Position numbers and translations under genes: made by a program | The notes under the pieces: model-generated | The model's database searches: none | What the model saw: only the letters and a program-made list of their open reading frames with translations | Told to the model about the DNA's origin: nothing | Part shown: positions 1-4,926 of the stretch, one piece after another | Layout: each line of letters opens with the position of its first letter | Numbering within the stretch: the stretch's first letter is position 1 | DNA from: an uncultured bacterium | GTDB taxonomy: Bacteria > Actinomycetota > UBA4738 > HRBIN12 | Assembly (NCBI GenBank): GCA_937881155.1 | Contig: CALGFI010000132.1 | Location: 1-5,542 of the forward strand | Direction of reading: 5' to 3' | DNA length: 5,542 nt

Positions 1-9
1 ATTCTACCA
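1..9 (-). promoter_or_regulatory. Possible extended -10 promoter reading out of the left edge
   Basis: On the minus strand the window ends with TGGTAGAAT. This is a TGn motif directly followed by TAGAAT, five of six matches to the TATAAT -10 consensus. It lies about 70 bp past the stop of the DUF721 gene and points out of the window, where gyrB usually lies in this gene order. No good -35 hexamer sits 16-18 bp upstream, which is acceptable for an extended -10 promoter. The assignment is motif matching only. The downstream gene is not visible. Confidence 0.3.
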
Positions 10-79
10 ATCGGGGGTGACGCAGGTGCCCGATCCAACCCCCTTTCCGCCGACACGCGATGACGCCGAACGCCTTGCG

Positions 80-433
80 CTACAAGCCTTTCCTTGGTTC
101 AGCGCGGACGACGACGTGCACTCGCGTCACCTCCTTCGAGCCGAGCGCAGCGTTGGCCTTGTTGCGGATCTCCGACGCGAGGAAACGCACCTGTGCGCCC
201 CACGGTCCGTCGCTCGCGGCGACCACCAGAACGCCCGACTCCAGGCTCACCGGCGCGCATTCAGCGGCCAGTCGAGGGCCCACGACCGAAGGCCAGTCCA
301 CCAACAGCTGCCCGATGGGCACGCCACGGGCGAACGTGCGCTCGCGCATGAGGCCGTCGACGATGTCGCCGATCGTGCTGCCGTCCCGGGTTCGTTCGTC
401 CTTTCGGTTCCGCCACCCCTTGCTGTGCGGCAT
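80..433 (-). CDS. dciA: DUF721 / DciA-family protein, putative helicase loading factor
   Basis: This 117-residue protein belongs to the DUF721 family. In characterised members (DciA) the family helps bring the replicative helicase DnaB to the origin; that role here is by family. Visible features are an N-terminal basic stretch (residues 3-16), an amphipathic segment IGDIVDGLM (21-29), and the conserved WPSVVG (47-52) with PVSLESGVLVV after it (61-71). W78 and the segment ending LGSKEVTRVHVVV (97-109) complete the KH-like domain. There is no long tail. The ATG start at 433 shares its A with the recF stop (TGATG), so translation is probably coupled; no clear ribosome binding site is seen. The frame stays open upstream to 679 inside recF, but that extension is low-complexity Arg/Gly/Pro sequence typical of a shadow frame. 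The TAG stop is at 80-82. Its place after recF is the usual actinobacterial position for this gene. Confidence 0.87.
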   Translation of the reverse strand: MPHSKGWRNRKDERTRDGSTIGDIVDGLMRERTFARGVPIGQLLVDWPSVVGPRLAAECAPVSLESGVLVVAASDGPWGAQVRFLASEIRNKANAALGSKEVTRVHVVVRAEPRKGL

Positions 434-1518
434 CAGGACCGAGCCCGCAACGTTCCGCCTCGCACGTCCCAGACGCGATCGGCTTGCTCCGGCACGTGGC
501 CTTCGTCCGCGACGGTGACGAACACCTGGTCGCGCTCGCCGAGCCGAGCGGCGACGCGGTGGCGGCGAGCCGGGTCGAGCGCCGAGAACGGATCGTCCAG
601 GAGGAGGACCGGCCGCTCGCCCACCTCGAGCTCGACGGCCGACGCCAGGCCCAGCCGCAGGCAGAGGGCGGCCGCCCACGCCTCCCCGTGGCTCGCGAAG
701 CCTCGTGCGCCGAGGTCGCGAACGGCTAGCGCCAGATCGTCTCGGTGCGGACCGACCAGGGTGGTCCGGCGAACGATCTCGTCCTGGCGGCGCGCCGCCA
801 GCCGCTCGGCGAAGGTCTCCTCGAGCGGCTCGTCACCGACGTTGGCGGCGTAGTCGATGTCCAGGCCGTAGCCGGCGAGGTGCCGGTACTCCTCCCCCGC
901 CGGCGGCGCCAGCCGCTCCACTCCCTCGCGTCGGAGCCGGATCAGCGCGCAACCGGTCTCCATCAGCTCGGCATCCCACGCCTCGAGCCCCGACGGCGCC
1001 CCCCGTCCTTCCCACTCCTTCAACAAGCGGTTCCGTTGACGGAGCGCCTTGTCGTACGCCGTGATCGCCGACTCCTTGAGCGGCCACAGGCTCCGAACGA
1101 CGTCATCCATGAAGTCGCGCCGTTTCGAAGGATCGCCGATCACGATCACCAGATCGTCGGGGCCGAAGAACACGCCTCGCACCTGACGACGAACGTCCCG
1201 CTTCCGGCGTACGCGCGTGCCGTTCACCTGCACTCGGTTCGCGCCGCGGACCGGGATCTCGACCTCGACGAGGACGCGCCCCCCTCCGGTCTCGATCTCG
1301 CCGCGCGCATATGCCGCCTCGGCTCCGCGGCGAACGACCGATTCCGTCGACGACGTTCGCGGGGACTGCAGGAAGAACAAGAACGCCATGCCCTCGAGCG
1401 CATTCGTCTTTCCCTCACCGTTCGGTCCGACGAGCACCAGCAAGCCCGGCGCGAGGTCTCGAAGTCGCGTCTCGGCGTGATTACGGAAGTCCCGGATCTC
1501 CACCCAGGACAGATGCAA
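433..1518 (-). CDS. recF: DNA replication and repair protein RecF
   Basis: RecF is an SMC/ABC-like ATPase that binds single-strand/double-strand junctions and helps RecOR load RecA at gaps. This 361-residue protein has the full motif set: the opening MHLSWVEIRDFRNH, Walker A GPNGEGKT (31-38), the PDDLVIVIGDPSKRRDFMD block (120-138) and GPHRDD (256-261). The ABC signature SHGEAW (276-281) and Walker B VLLLDD (304-309) are followed by the D-loop SALD. SHGE-type signatures are common in actinobacterial RecF, where many other bacteria have SQGQ. The start is a TTG at 1518, chosen because it puts FR at residues 11-12 as in family members; no ATG or GTG lies just upstream in frame. There is no recognisable ribosome binding site and only 7 nt separate it from the dnaN stop, so it probably depends on translation through dnaN. 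Its stop overlaps the DUF721 start. Confidence 0.95.
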   Translation of the reverse strand: MHLSWVEIRDFRNHAETRLRDLAPGLLVLVGPNGEGKTNALEGMAFLFFLQSPRTSSTESVVRRGAEAAYARGEIETGGGRVLVEVEIPVRGANRVQVNGTRVRRKRDVRRQVRGVFFGPDDLVIVIGDPSKRRDFMDDVVRSLWPLKESAITAYDKALRQRNRLLKEWEGRGAPSGLEAWDAELMETGCALIRLRREGVERLAPPAGEEYRHLAGYGLDIDYAANVGDEPLEETFAERLAARRQDEIVRRTTLVGPHRDDLALAVRDLGARGFASHGEAWAAALCLRLGLASAVELEVGERPVLLLDDPFSALDPARRHRVAARLGERDQVFVTVADEGHVPEQADRVWDVRGGTLRARS

Positions 1519-1525
1519 CGCCGAA

Positions 1526-2629
1526 CTAGCCGACGGGCGTTGGGAGCCGAACCGGCATGACGAGGTACGTGAAGTCGTCCGTTTCGCCGCGCACGACGCC
1601 GGGCTTCAGGCCGTCACGGACCTCGACATGGACGCTGTTCCCGATCGTCGCCGCGAGACCGTCCGCCAGGTAGTTGGGGTTGAACGCCGCGGTGACGTCT
1701 TCGCCCTCGTACTTCGACTCGACCGCTTCCACCGCCTGACCGAGATCCGGTGACGACGACGACAGCTTCACCCCGAGTGCGTTGAACTCGAGCCGTATCG
1801 GCGACGTGTCGCGTGCGAGGAGGCCGACTCGCCGAACCGCATCGATCAACTGCTGACGAGAACCGGTCAGTCGGTTCTCGTAGCGCTCCGGAAGCAGCTG
1901 CCGGTAGTTCGGGAACTCTCCGTCGATCAGCCGTGACGTCAGGGAGAGCTGCCCCAGGTGAAACGAGACCTGGCTCTGGTCGATGAACAGCTCGATGTCG
2001 CCCTTCTCGATCGCCTGCGCCGCGCGGCCGGCCTCGGTCATCGCACGTTCGGGCACGAGCGACTTCGCCTCACCGGATGCCGTCGCCACGAGCTCGCGGA
2101 CCGCGAGCCGGTACGAGTCCGTGGCCACGAGTGTGATGCCCTCGCGGCTGACCTCGACGAGGACGCCGGTGAGCATCGGACGTGCCTCGTCACGTGACGC
2201 GGCACGAGCAACCTGTGCGACCGCCTCCGCGAACCGCTGGGCTTCGACGACGACCCGGGTACCCGTCGGCGGCTGGAGGGCCGGAAAGTCCTCCGCCGGC
2301 AGCAGGCGAAGCGCTCCCTCGTACGCGGCGCATCGGATGTGGGCCTGGCTCTGGTCGGATTCGAACTCCACCGGCGCATCGGAGAGGCTCTTGACGGTGT
2401 CGCCCAGCAGGCGGGCGGGCACGAGAGCCGTTCCCTCTTCGGCCACCTGAACCTCGATCGCCAGGCGGGCCGACACCTCGAGATCGGTCGTCGTGAGCGT
2501 GAGCGAACCCTCCGACGCCGCTTCGAGCAGGACCCCGGTCAGGGCCGGGATGCCCGGCCGGGAGGACACGCCGCGCTGAACGGTTTGGAGCGCCTCCGAG
2601 AGCGCATCACGGTCGCACCGGAACTTCAC
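1526..2629 (-). CDS. dnaN: DNA polymerase III beta subunit (sliding clamp)
   Basis: The beta clamp is a ring-shaped homodimer that tethers DNA polymerase III to DNA. It is 367 residues here, a normal length for three clamp-fold domains. Family hallmarks are LTLTTTDLEVSARL (43-56), the domain-2 segment DEARPMLTGVLVEV (147-160), LVATDSYRLAVRE (167-179) and SRLIDGEFPNYRQLLP (232-247). The C-terminal YLVMPVRLP (355-363) contributes to the partner-binding pocket. The start is GTG at 2629, giving the typical opening MKFRCDRD. It is supported by a strong ribosome binding site, AAGGGGG, read on the minus strand at 2643-2637 with 7 nt before the start. The gene is preceded by a 209-bp spacer from dnaA that carries origin-like signals. 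I see no convincing promoter of its own, so it may be read through from dnaA. Confidence 0.97.
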   Translation of the reverse strand: MKFRCDRDALSEALQTVQRGVSSRPGIPALTGVLLEAASEGSLTLTTTDLEVSARLAIEVQVAEEGTALVPARLLGDTVKSLSDAPVEFESDQSQAHIRCAAYEGALRLLPAEDFPALQPPTGTRVVVEAQRFAEAVAQVARAASRDEARPMLTGVLVEVSREGITLVATDSYRLAVRELVATASGEAKSLVPERAMTEAGRAAQAIEKGDIELFIDQSQVSFHLGQLSLTSRLIDGEFPNYRQLLPERYENRLTGSRQQLIDAVRRVGLLARDTSPIRLEFNALGVKLSSSSPDLGQAVEAVESKYEGEDVTAAFNPNYLADGLAATIGNSVHVEVRDGLKPGVVRGETDDFTYLVMPVRLPTPVG

Positions 2630-2636
2630 GTTTCCA

Positions 2637-2643
2637 CCCCCTT
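2637..2643 (-). promoter_or_regulatory. dnaN ribosome binding site
   Basis: AAGGGGG on the minus strand, followed by TGGAAAC (7 nt) and the GTG start of dnaN. It fixes the GTG at 2629 as the start. The plus-strand complement (GTTTCCACC, 2630-2638) also resembles a degenerate DnaA box. Confidence 0.7.
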
Positions 2644-2659
2644 GCTGCTTCTACGTGTT

Positions 2660-2706
2660 CTCTCTTTTACCTCTAGTAGTGGTAGGGGCTGGGGAAAACG
2701 GGACAA
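2660..2706 (-). other. Candidate origin unwinding element (DnaA-box-like, GC spacer, DnaA-trios)
   Basis: Read on the minus strand from 2706, the order is TTGTCCCG (2706-2699) and TTTTCCCCA (2698-2690), both degenerate relatives of the TTATCCACA DnaA box. A GC spacer GCCC (2689-2686) follows, then CTA CCA CTA CTA (2685-2674), then sequence that is AT-rich for this genome. The opposite strand therefore reads 3'-GAT GGT GAT GAT-5', like the DnaA-trio repeats of the Bacillus subtilis basal unwinding element, which also lies between dnaA and dnaN. GC content of 2641-2680 is 17 of 40, clearly below the surroundings. One trio is imperfect and both box-like sites deviate from consensus, so this is a candidate only. 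Confidence 0.4.
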
Positions 2707-2814
2707 CCCACCCATTTCCCGAGCGTAGCGGGCCCGTGTGACATGGGGACGCGGTGGGGGAAACGGTGCATGAAGGAGTCGGTGTCGTGGAGATCTCCCG
2801 GCCCGCTCCCGGAC

Positions 2815-2833
2815 CGTGCACAACGTTTGCACG
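2815..2833 (-). repeat. Small inverted repeat after dnaA stop
   Basis: CGTGCA (2815-2820) and TGCACG (2828-2833) form a 6-bp stem around a 7-nt loop containing the palindrome AACGTT, 5 bp past the dnaA stop. There is no T-tract on the dnaA transcript side, so it is not a canonical terminator. It may protect an RNA 3' end or mean nothing. Confidence 0.3.
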
Positions 2834-2838
2834 ACGTG

Positions 2839-4215
2839 TCACGTACCCCGGGCCCGGTCTCGAACGATCCGCGACAGGTCCTGGACCTGGCGGTACGTGG
2901 TGCTCCGGGCGCGCATGTCGCGCTCGATCTTCAAGATCCCGTGGCGCGCGGTGGTGTGGTCGCGCCCGCCGAACGTGTCACCGATCTTCACGAGGCTCTG
3001 GCCGCTGCACTCGCGCATGAGGTACATCGCGACGTGCCGGGCGGTGGTAAGAGGCCGGGAGCGGTTCGGCGAGACGAGGTCCTCCACCGACAGCCCGAAG
3101 TACTTGGCGCTTTCCTCGAGGATCACCTGCGGCGGGATCTCCGCCTCGGCCTGGGGCAGAAGGTCTTCGAGGGCGTGCTCCGCGAGCTCGGTGGTGATGG
3201 CGTGGCCCGTCAAGTCGGACCAGGCAACGACGCGGACGAGCGCGCCTTCGAGCTCTCGGATGTTCTGGTCGAACTTGCTGGCGATGAAGTCGATCACGTC
3301 GTCGGGGACGTGGACGGCTTCTCGCTGCGCCTTGAGCTGAAGGATGGCGATGCGCGTCTCCAGGTCGGGCGGCTGGACGTCGACGCACAGCCCGATGCGG
3401 AACCGAGACTGCAGTCGCTCCTCCATGCCGAGCTCCTGCGGCGGACGGTCGGACGCGATGACGATCTGCCGCTCCTTCTCGTGTAGCGCGTTGAACGTGT
3501 GGAAGAACTCGGTCTGCGTCTCCTCGCGCTTGGCGAGGAACTGGATGTCGTCGACGAGCATGACGTCGACATCGCGATACCGCGCCGCGAACTGATACCC
3601 CTGTCGTTCCCGAACTGCCTTGATGAACTCGGCCATGAAGCTCTCGCTCGTGACGTATTTGACACGCAGTCGTGGCGAAAGCCGGTGCATCTGGTGGCCG
3701 ATCGCGACGAGGAGATGCGTCTTGCCGAGTCCTACGCCGCCGTAGATGAACAACGGGTTGTACGCCTTGGACGGTGGGGCCTCCGCGACCGCCATCGCCG
3801 CGGCGTGAGCGAAGCGATTCGACGGTCCCGGAACGAACGCCTCGAACGTGTAGTTCGGGAAGGGAAGGCCGGGTGCTCCCCGTCCCTCGACGGGAGTGTG
3901 AACCGGCGACGCGGGCGCCGACGATCCGGCTTGGGCCGCAGGCGATTCGGGGGGTGCCGCGCGGAAACGGATCCGTACCGGAAGGCCCAGCGCTTCTGTT
4001 GCCGCGGTCCTGATCAGATCCGCGTAGTTCTTCGCCAGGCGGTCCTTGACGTACTCCGATGGCGCGAGGACCTCGAGGACACCGTCATGCAGTCGTGTCG
4101 CTTCGACGCCCTGGAACCACATGGAGAACGAGCTCTCCGGGAGTTCCCGGCGAGCGCGCTCGACCACGCGAGTCCACGTGGTCTTGGCGGCTTCCTCGTA
4201 TGATGCGACGGCCAT
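2839..4215 (-). CDS. dnaA: Chromosomal replication initiator DnaA
   Basis: DnaA binds origin boxes, oligomerises with ATP and opens the DNA duplex. This 458-residue protein has all four domains: domain I (about 1-82), a short Pro/Ala/Ser-rich linker (about 86-118), the AAA+ domain III, and domain IV (about 360-458). Motifs seen are Walker A GGVGLGKT (159-166), Walker B VMLVDDIQFL (218-227), sensor 1 IVIASDRPP (251-259), the Arg-finger region RLQSRF (267-272) and sensor 2 region NIRELEGAL (318-326). The DNA-recognition signature is GGRDHTT (416-422). The neighbouring helix reads TARHVAMYL, where most family members have TARQIAMYL (His394 in place of Gln). The ATG at 4215 was chosen over an in-frame start at 4332 because it begins domain I normally and has GGAGAAG just upstream. 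The box-like sites upstream suggest autoregulation. Confidence 0.98.
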   Translation of the reverse strand: MAVASYEEAAKTTWTRVVERARRELPESSFSMWFQGVEATRLHDGVLEVLAPSEYVKDRLAKNYADLIRTAATEALGLPVRIRFRAAPPESPAAQAGSSAPASPVHTPVEGRGAPGLPFPNYTFEAFVPGPSNRFAHAAAMAVAEAPPSKAYNPLFIYGGVGLGKTHLLVAIGHQMHRLSPRLRVKYVTSESFMAEFIKAVRERQGYQFAARYRDVDVMLVDDIQFLAKREETQTEFFHTFNALHEKERQIVIASDRPPQELGMEERLQSRFRIGLCVDVQPPDLETRIAILQLKAQREAVHVPDDVIDFIASKFDQNIRELEGALVRVVAWSDLTGHAITTELAEHALEDLLPQAEAEIPPQVILEESAKYFGLSVEDLVSPNRSRPLTTARHVAMYLMRECSGQSLVKIGDTFGGRDHTTARHGILKIERDMRARSTTYRQVQDLSRIVRDRARGT

Positions 4216-4217
4216 AC

Positions 4218-4226
4218 TTCTCCACA
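4218..4226 (+). promoter_or_regulatory. DnaA-box-like site overlapping dnaA ribosome binding site
   Basis: TTCTCCACA on the plus strand differs at one position from the TTATCCACA consensus. On the coding (minus) strand it reads TGTGGAGAA and contains the GGAG ribosome binding site of dnaA, 4 nt before the ATG. Part of the match is therefore forced by the ribosome binding site, but the flanking TGT and AA are not. It is the nearest of four such sites. Confidence 0.45.
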
Positions 4227-4231
4227 GGGCC

Positions 4232-4249
4232 TTTCCACAAGTGTGGAAA
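4232..4249. promoter_or_regulatory. Palindrome of two convergent DnaA-box-like sites
   Basis: TTTCCACA, two bases, then TGTGGAAA: a perfect 8-bp inverted repeat. Each arm with one flanking base (CTTTCCACA on plus, GTTTCCACA on minus) matches seven of nine positions of TTATCCACA, and the TCCACA core is intact in both. It lies 17 bp upstream of the dnaA start. In the dnaA transcript it would fold into a 7-bp hairpin with an ACUU loop. Whether the DNA site, the RNA hairpin or both matter cannot be decided from sequence. Confidence 0.5.
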
Positions 4250-4268
4250 CCTCGTGGGGGAAGCGCGA

Positions 4269-4295
4269 GGCGTCGTGCGGGGAGATGCACGCGCC
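4269..4295 (-). other. Predicted stem-loop in dnaA leader RNA
   Basis: GGCG/CGCC (4269-4272 with 4292-4295) and CGTGC/GCACG (4274-4278 with 4287-4291) form a 9-bp stem with one bulged base (4273) and an 8-nt loop. In the dnaA transcript the loop reads AUCUCCCC, whose UCUCC is complementary to the GGAGA of the dnaA ribosome binding site. It lies just after the predicted transcription start. GC-rich DNA yields such stems by chance, so support is modest. Confidence 0.3.
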
Positions 4296-4309
4296 GGTGA
4301 AGCCCGCGG

Positions 4310-4318
4310 ACTATAGCA
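4310..4318 (-). promoter_or_regulatory. Predicted dnaA promoter (extended -10)
   Basis: The minus strand reads TGCTATAGT: a TGn extension followed by TATAGT, five of six to consensus. There is no good -35, as is common with extended -10 promoters. Transcription would start near 4303, giving a leader of about 88 nt before the dnaA ATG. The DnaA-box-like site at 4325-4333 ends 7 bp upstream of this motif, a position where bound DnaA would compete with RNA polymerase. Confidence 0.5.
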
Positions 4319-4324
4319 CCGAGG

Positions 4325-4333
4325 TTTTTCACA
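4325..4333 (+). promoter_or_regulatory. DnaA-box-like site upstream of dnaA promoter
   Basis: TTTTTCACA fits the relaxed DnaA-box pattern TTWTNCACA at every position. It occupies the spacer/-35 region of the predicted dnaA promoter, consistent with the DnaA autorepression known from several bacteria. T-rich sequence is rare in this GC-rich surrounding, which makes a chance match less likely but not excluded. Confidence 0.45.
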
Positions 4334-4398
4334 TCGCTCGTCCTCGGGAGGCTTTTGGCGCACTTCTTTCGGTTGCGATCGGCGACCGCGCCCGCCGG

Positions 4399-4404
4399 TA
4401 TACT
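4399..4404 (+). promoter_or_regulatory. Predicted rpmH promoter -10 box
   Basis: TATACT matches five of six bases of the -10 consensus and lies 59 bp before the rpmH start. The best -35-like hexamer, TTGCGA (4373-4378), is 20 bp away, longer than usual. The predicted start, near 4411, falls inside the inverted repeat that follows. It would drive rpmH and the coupled downstream genes. Confidence 0.45.
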
Positions 4405-4406
4405 TC

Positions 4407-4431
4407 GAGTTCCTGCCGACGGCAGGAACTC
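4407..4431. repeat. Perfect 11-bp inverted repeat between dnaA and rpmH
   Basis: GAGTTCCTGCC, the spacer GAC, then GGCAGGAACTC: all 11 base pairs match. It begins 2 bp after the TATACT -10 box and ends 32 bp before the rpmH ATG. There is no T-tract on either side, so it is not a normal intrinsic terminator. It could be an operator dyad covering the transcription start or a leader hairpin. It does not resemble a LexA or parS site. Confidence 0.75.
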
Positions 4432-4450
4432 TCACGTAACGAGCGGTTCC

Positions 4451-4456
4451 GAAGGG
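4451..4456 (+). promoter_or_regulatory. rpmH ribosome binding site
   Basis: GAAGGG, 7 nt before the ATG of rpmH. It supports the short 45-codon gene as genuine. Confidence 0.7.
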
Positions 4457-4463
4457 CGACCCC

Positions 4464-4601
4464 ATGTCGAAGCGCACATTTCAGCCGAACAATCGGCGGC
4501 GGTCCAAGCGCCACGGCTTCCGGCTCCGCATGCGTACGCGCGCCGGCCGGACGATCATCGCCCGTCGTCGCGCGAAGGGCCGCTCTCGACTGTCGGCGTA
4601 A
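4464..4601 (+). CDS. rpmH: 50S ribosomal protein L34
   Basis: L34 is a small, very basic protein of the large ribosomal subunit. The 45 codons give a protein starting MSKRTFQPNNRRR, continuing HGFRLRMRTRAGR (residues 17-29), and ending with the usual Arg/Lys-rich tail and LSA. Length and motifs match the family throughout, with the N-terminal wording typical of actinobacteria. The ATG is preceded by GAAGGG at good spacing; the stop is TAA at 4599-4601. It is transcribed divergently from dnaA, the classic arrangement beside bacterial origins, and leads the rnpA-yidD-yidC series. Confidence 0.97.
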   Translation: MSKRTFQPNNRRRSKRHGFRLRMRTRAGRTIIARRRAKGRSRLSA

Positions 4602-4617
4602 CGCGGGTTCGCTCACC

Positions 4618-4926
4618 ACGGGTACATCCGACGTCGGTCGCGTCCTCGCGACGGGCAGGGCGTTCCACGGAAACCGGGTGGTACTGTTTGTCGCTCCCGG
4701 CACGGGGAAGGTTGCATTCGTGGCTGGACGCCGCGTCGGGCGGGCGGTCTTGCGCAACAGGGCCCGGCGCATCATGCGGGCCGCGTGGCGGGAGCTCGCG
4801 CCCACGGTCCCGGTTGGCTACGACGTCGCGTTGGTCGCTCGAGGCAATATCCAAGGAGCGCGCTCGCGCGACCTGGTGACGGAGGTGGACGAGCTGCTCT
4901 CTCGCGCCCGGGTGACGCGTTCGTGA
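4618..4926 (+). CDS. rnpA: Ribonuclease P protein component, 5' end unresolved
   Basis: RnpA is the protein subunit of RNase P and helps the catalytic RNA mature tRNA 5' ends. The frame encodes DVGRVLATGRAFHGNR, a strand-rich middle (VAFVAGRRVGRAVL) and the diagnostic basic motif RNRARRIMRAAWREL, then VGYDVALVARG and a C-terminal helix. The stop TGA is at 4924-4926. The start is the problem: in this frame there is no ATG, GTG or TTG from 4300 until GTG 4678. Starting at GTG 4678 would leave 82 residues and remove the conserved N-terminal strand/helix segment. I placed the start at ACG 4618, a near-cognate codon one transition from ATG, giving 102 residues; GCG 4603 is one change from GTG. True use of a non-standard start, a sequencing error, or the short form are all possible. 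It follows rpmH and overlaps yidD by GTGA. Confidence 0.8.
   Translation, partial: TGTSDVGRVLATGRAFHGNRVVLFVAPGTGKVAFVAGRRVGRAVLRNRARRIMRAAWRELAPTVPVGYDVALVARGNIQGARSRDLVTEVDELLSRARVTRS

Noticed and set aside
10..34. ATCGGG/CCCGAT inverted repeat near the left edge as a terminator
   Set aside because: It is a 6-bp stem with a 13-nt loop and no T-tract, too weak to call.
1..56. Start of the next minus-strand gene at a GTG at 56
   Set aside because: The frame is open to the edge for 18 codons, but there is no ribosome binding site and no recognisable N-terminus. The promoter-like sequence at 1-9 would lie inside it.
434..679. Extended DUF721 protein starting at 679 inside recF
   Set aside because: The extra 82 residues are Gly/Arg/Pro-rich shadow sequence of recF. 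The ATG overlapping the recF stop is the natural start.
17..853. Long plus-strand open frame opposite recF and the DUF721 gene
   Set aside because: It has Arg/Ser/Ala low-complexity composition and no family motifs, and it lies opposite two genes with clear motifs. It is a shadow of high-GC coding DNA.
2188..2199. CGTCACGTGACG palindrome inside dnaN as a parS site
   Set aside because: It shares the TCACGTGA core with parS, but the flanks (CG and CG) do not match the TGTT and AACA that complete the site. It sits within conserved-frame coding sequence and occurs once here.
2815..2833. Intrinsic terminator for dnaA
   Set aside because: The stem is only 6 bp with no T-tract, so I list it as a plain inverted repeat.
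2626..2842. Small minus-strand frames (63 and 68 codons) in the dnaA-dnaN spacer
   Set aside because: They run through the candidate origin signals and have no recognisable motifs or ribosome binding sites, so they are treated as noncoding.
4216..4332. N-terminal extension of dnaA to an upstream in-frame start at 4332
   Set aside because: The extension covers the predicted dnaA promoter and box-like sites and has no domain I homology. The ATG at 4215 has a ribosome binding site and the normal protein start.
4243..4617. rnpA starting far upstream and covering all of rpmH, as in Thermus
   Set aside because: The only standard starts (4243, 4285, 4297) lie upstream of the rpmH promoter, far from any ribosome binding site. 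The extension looks like a shadow of the L34 codons. Open frames this long are common here by chance.
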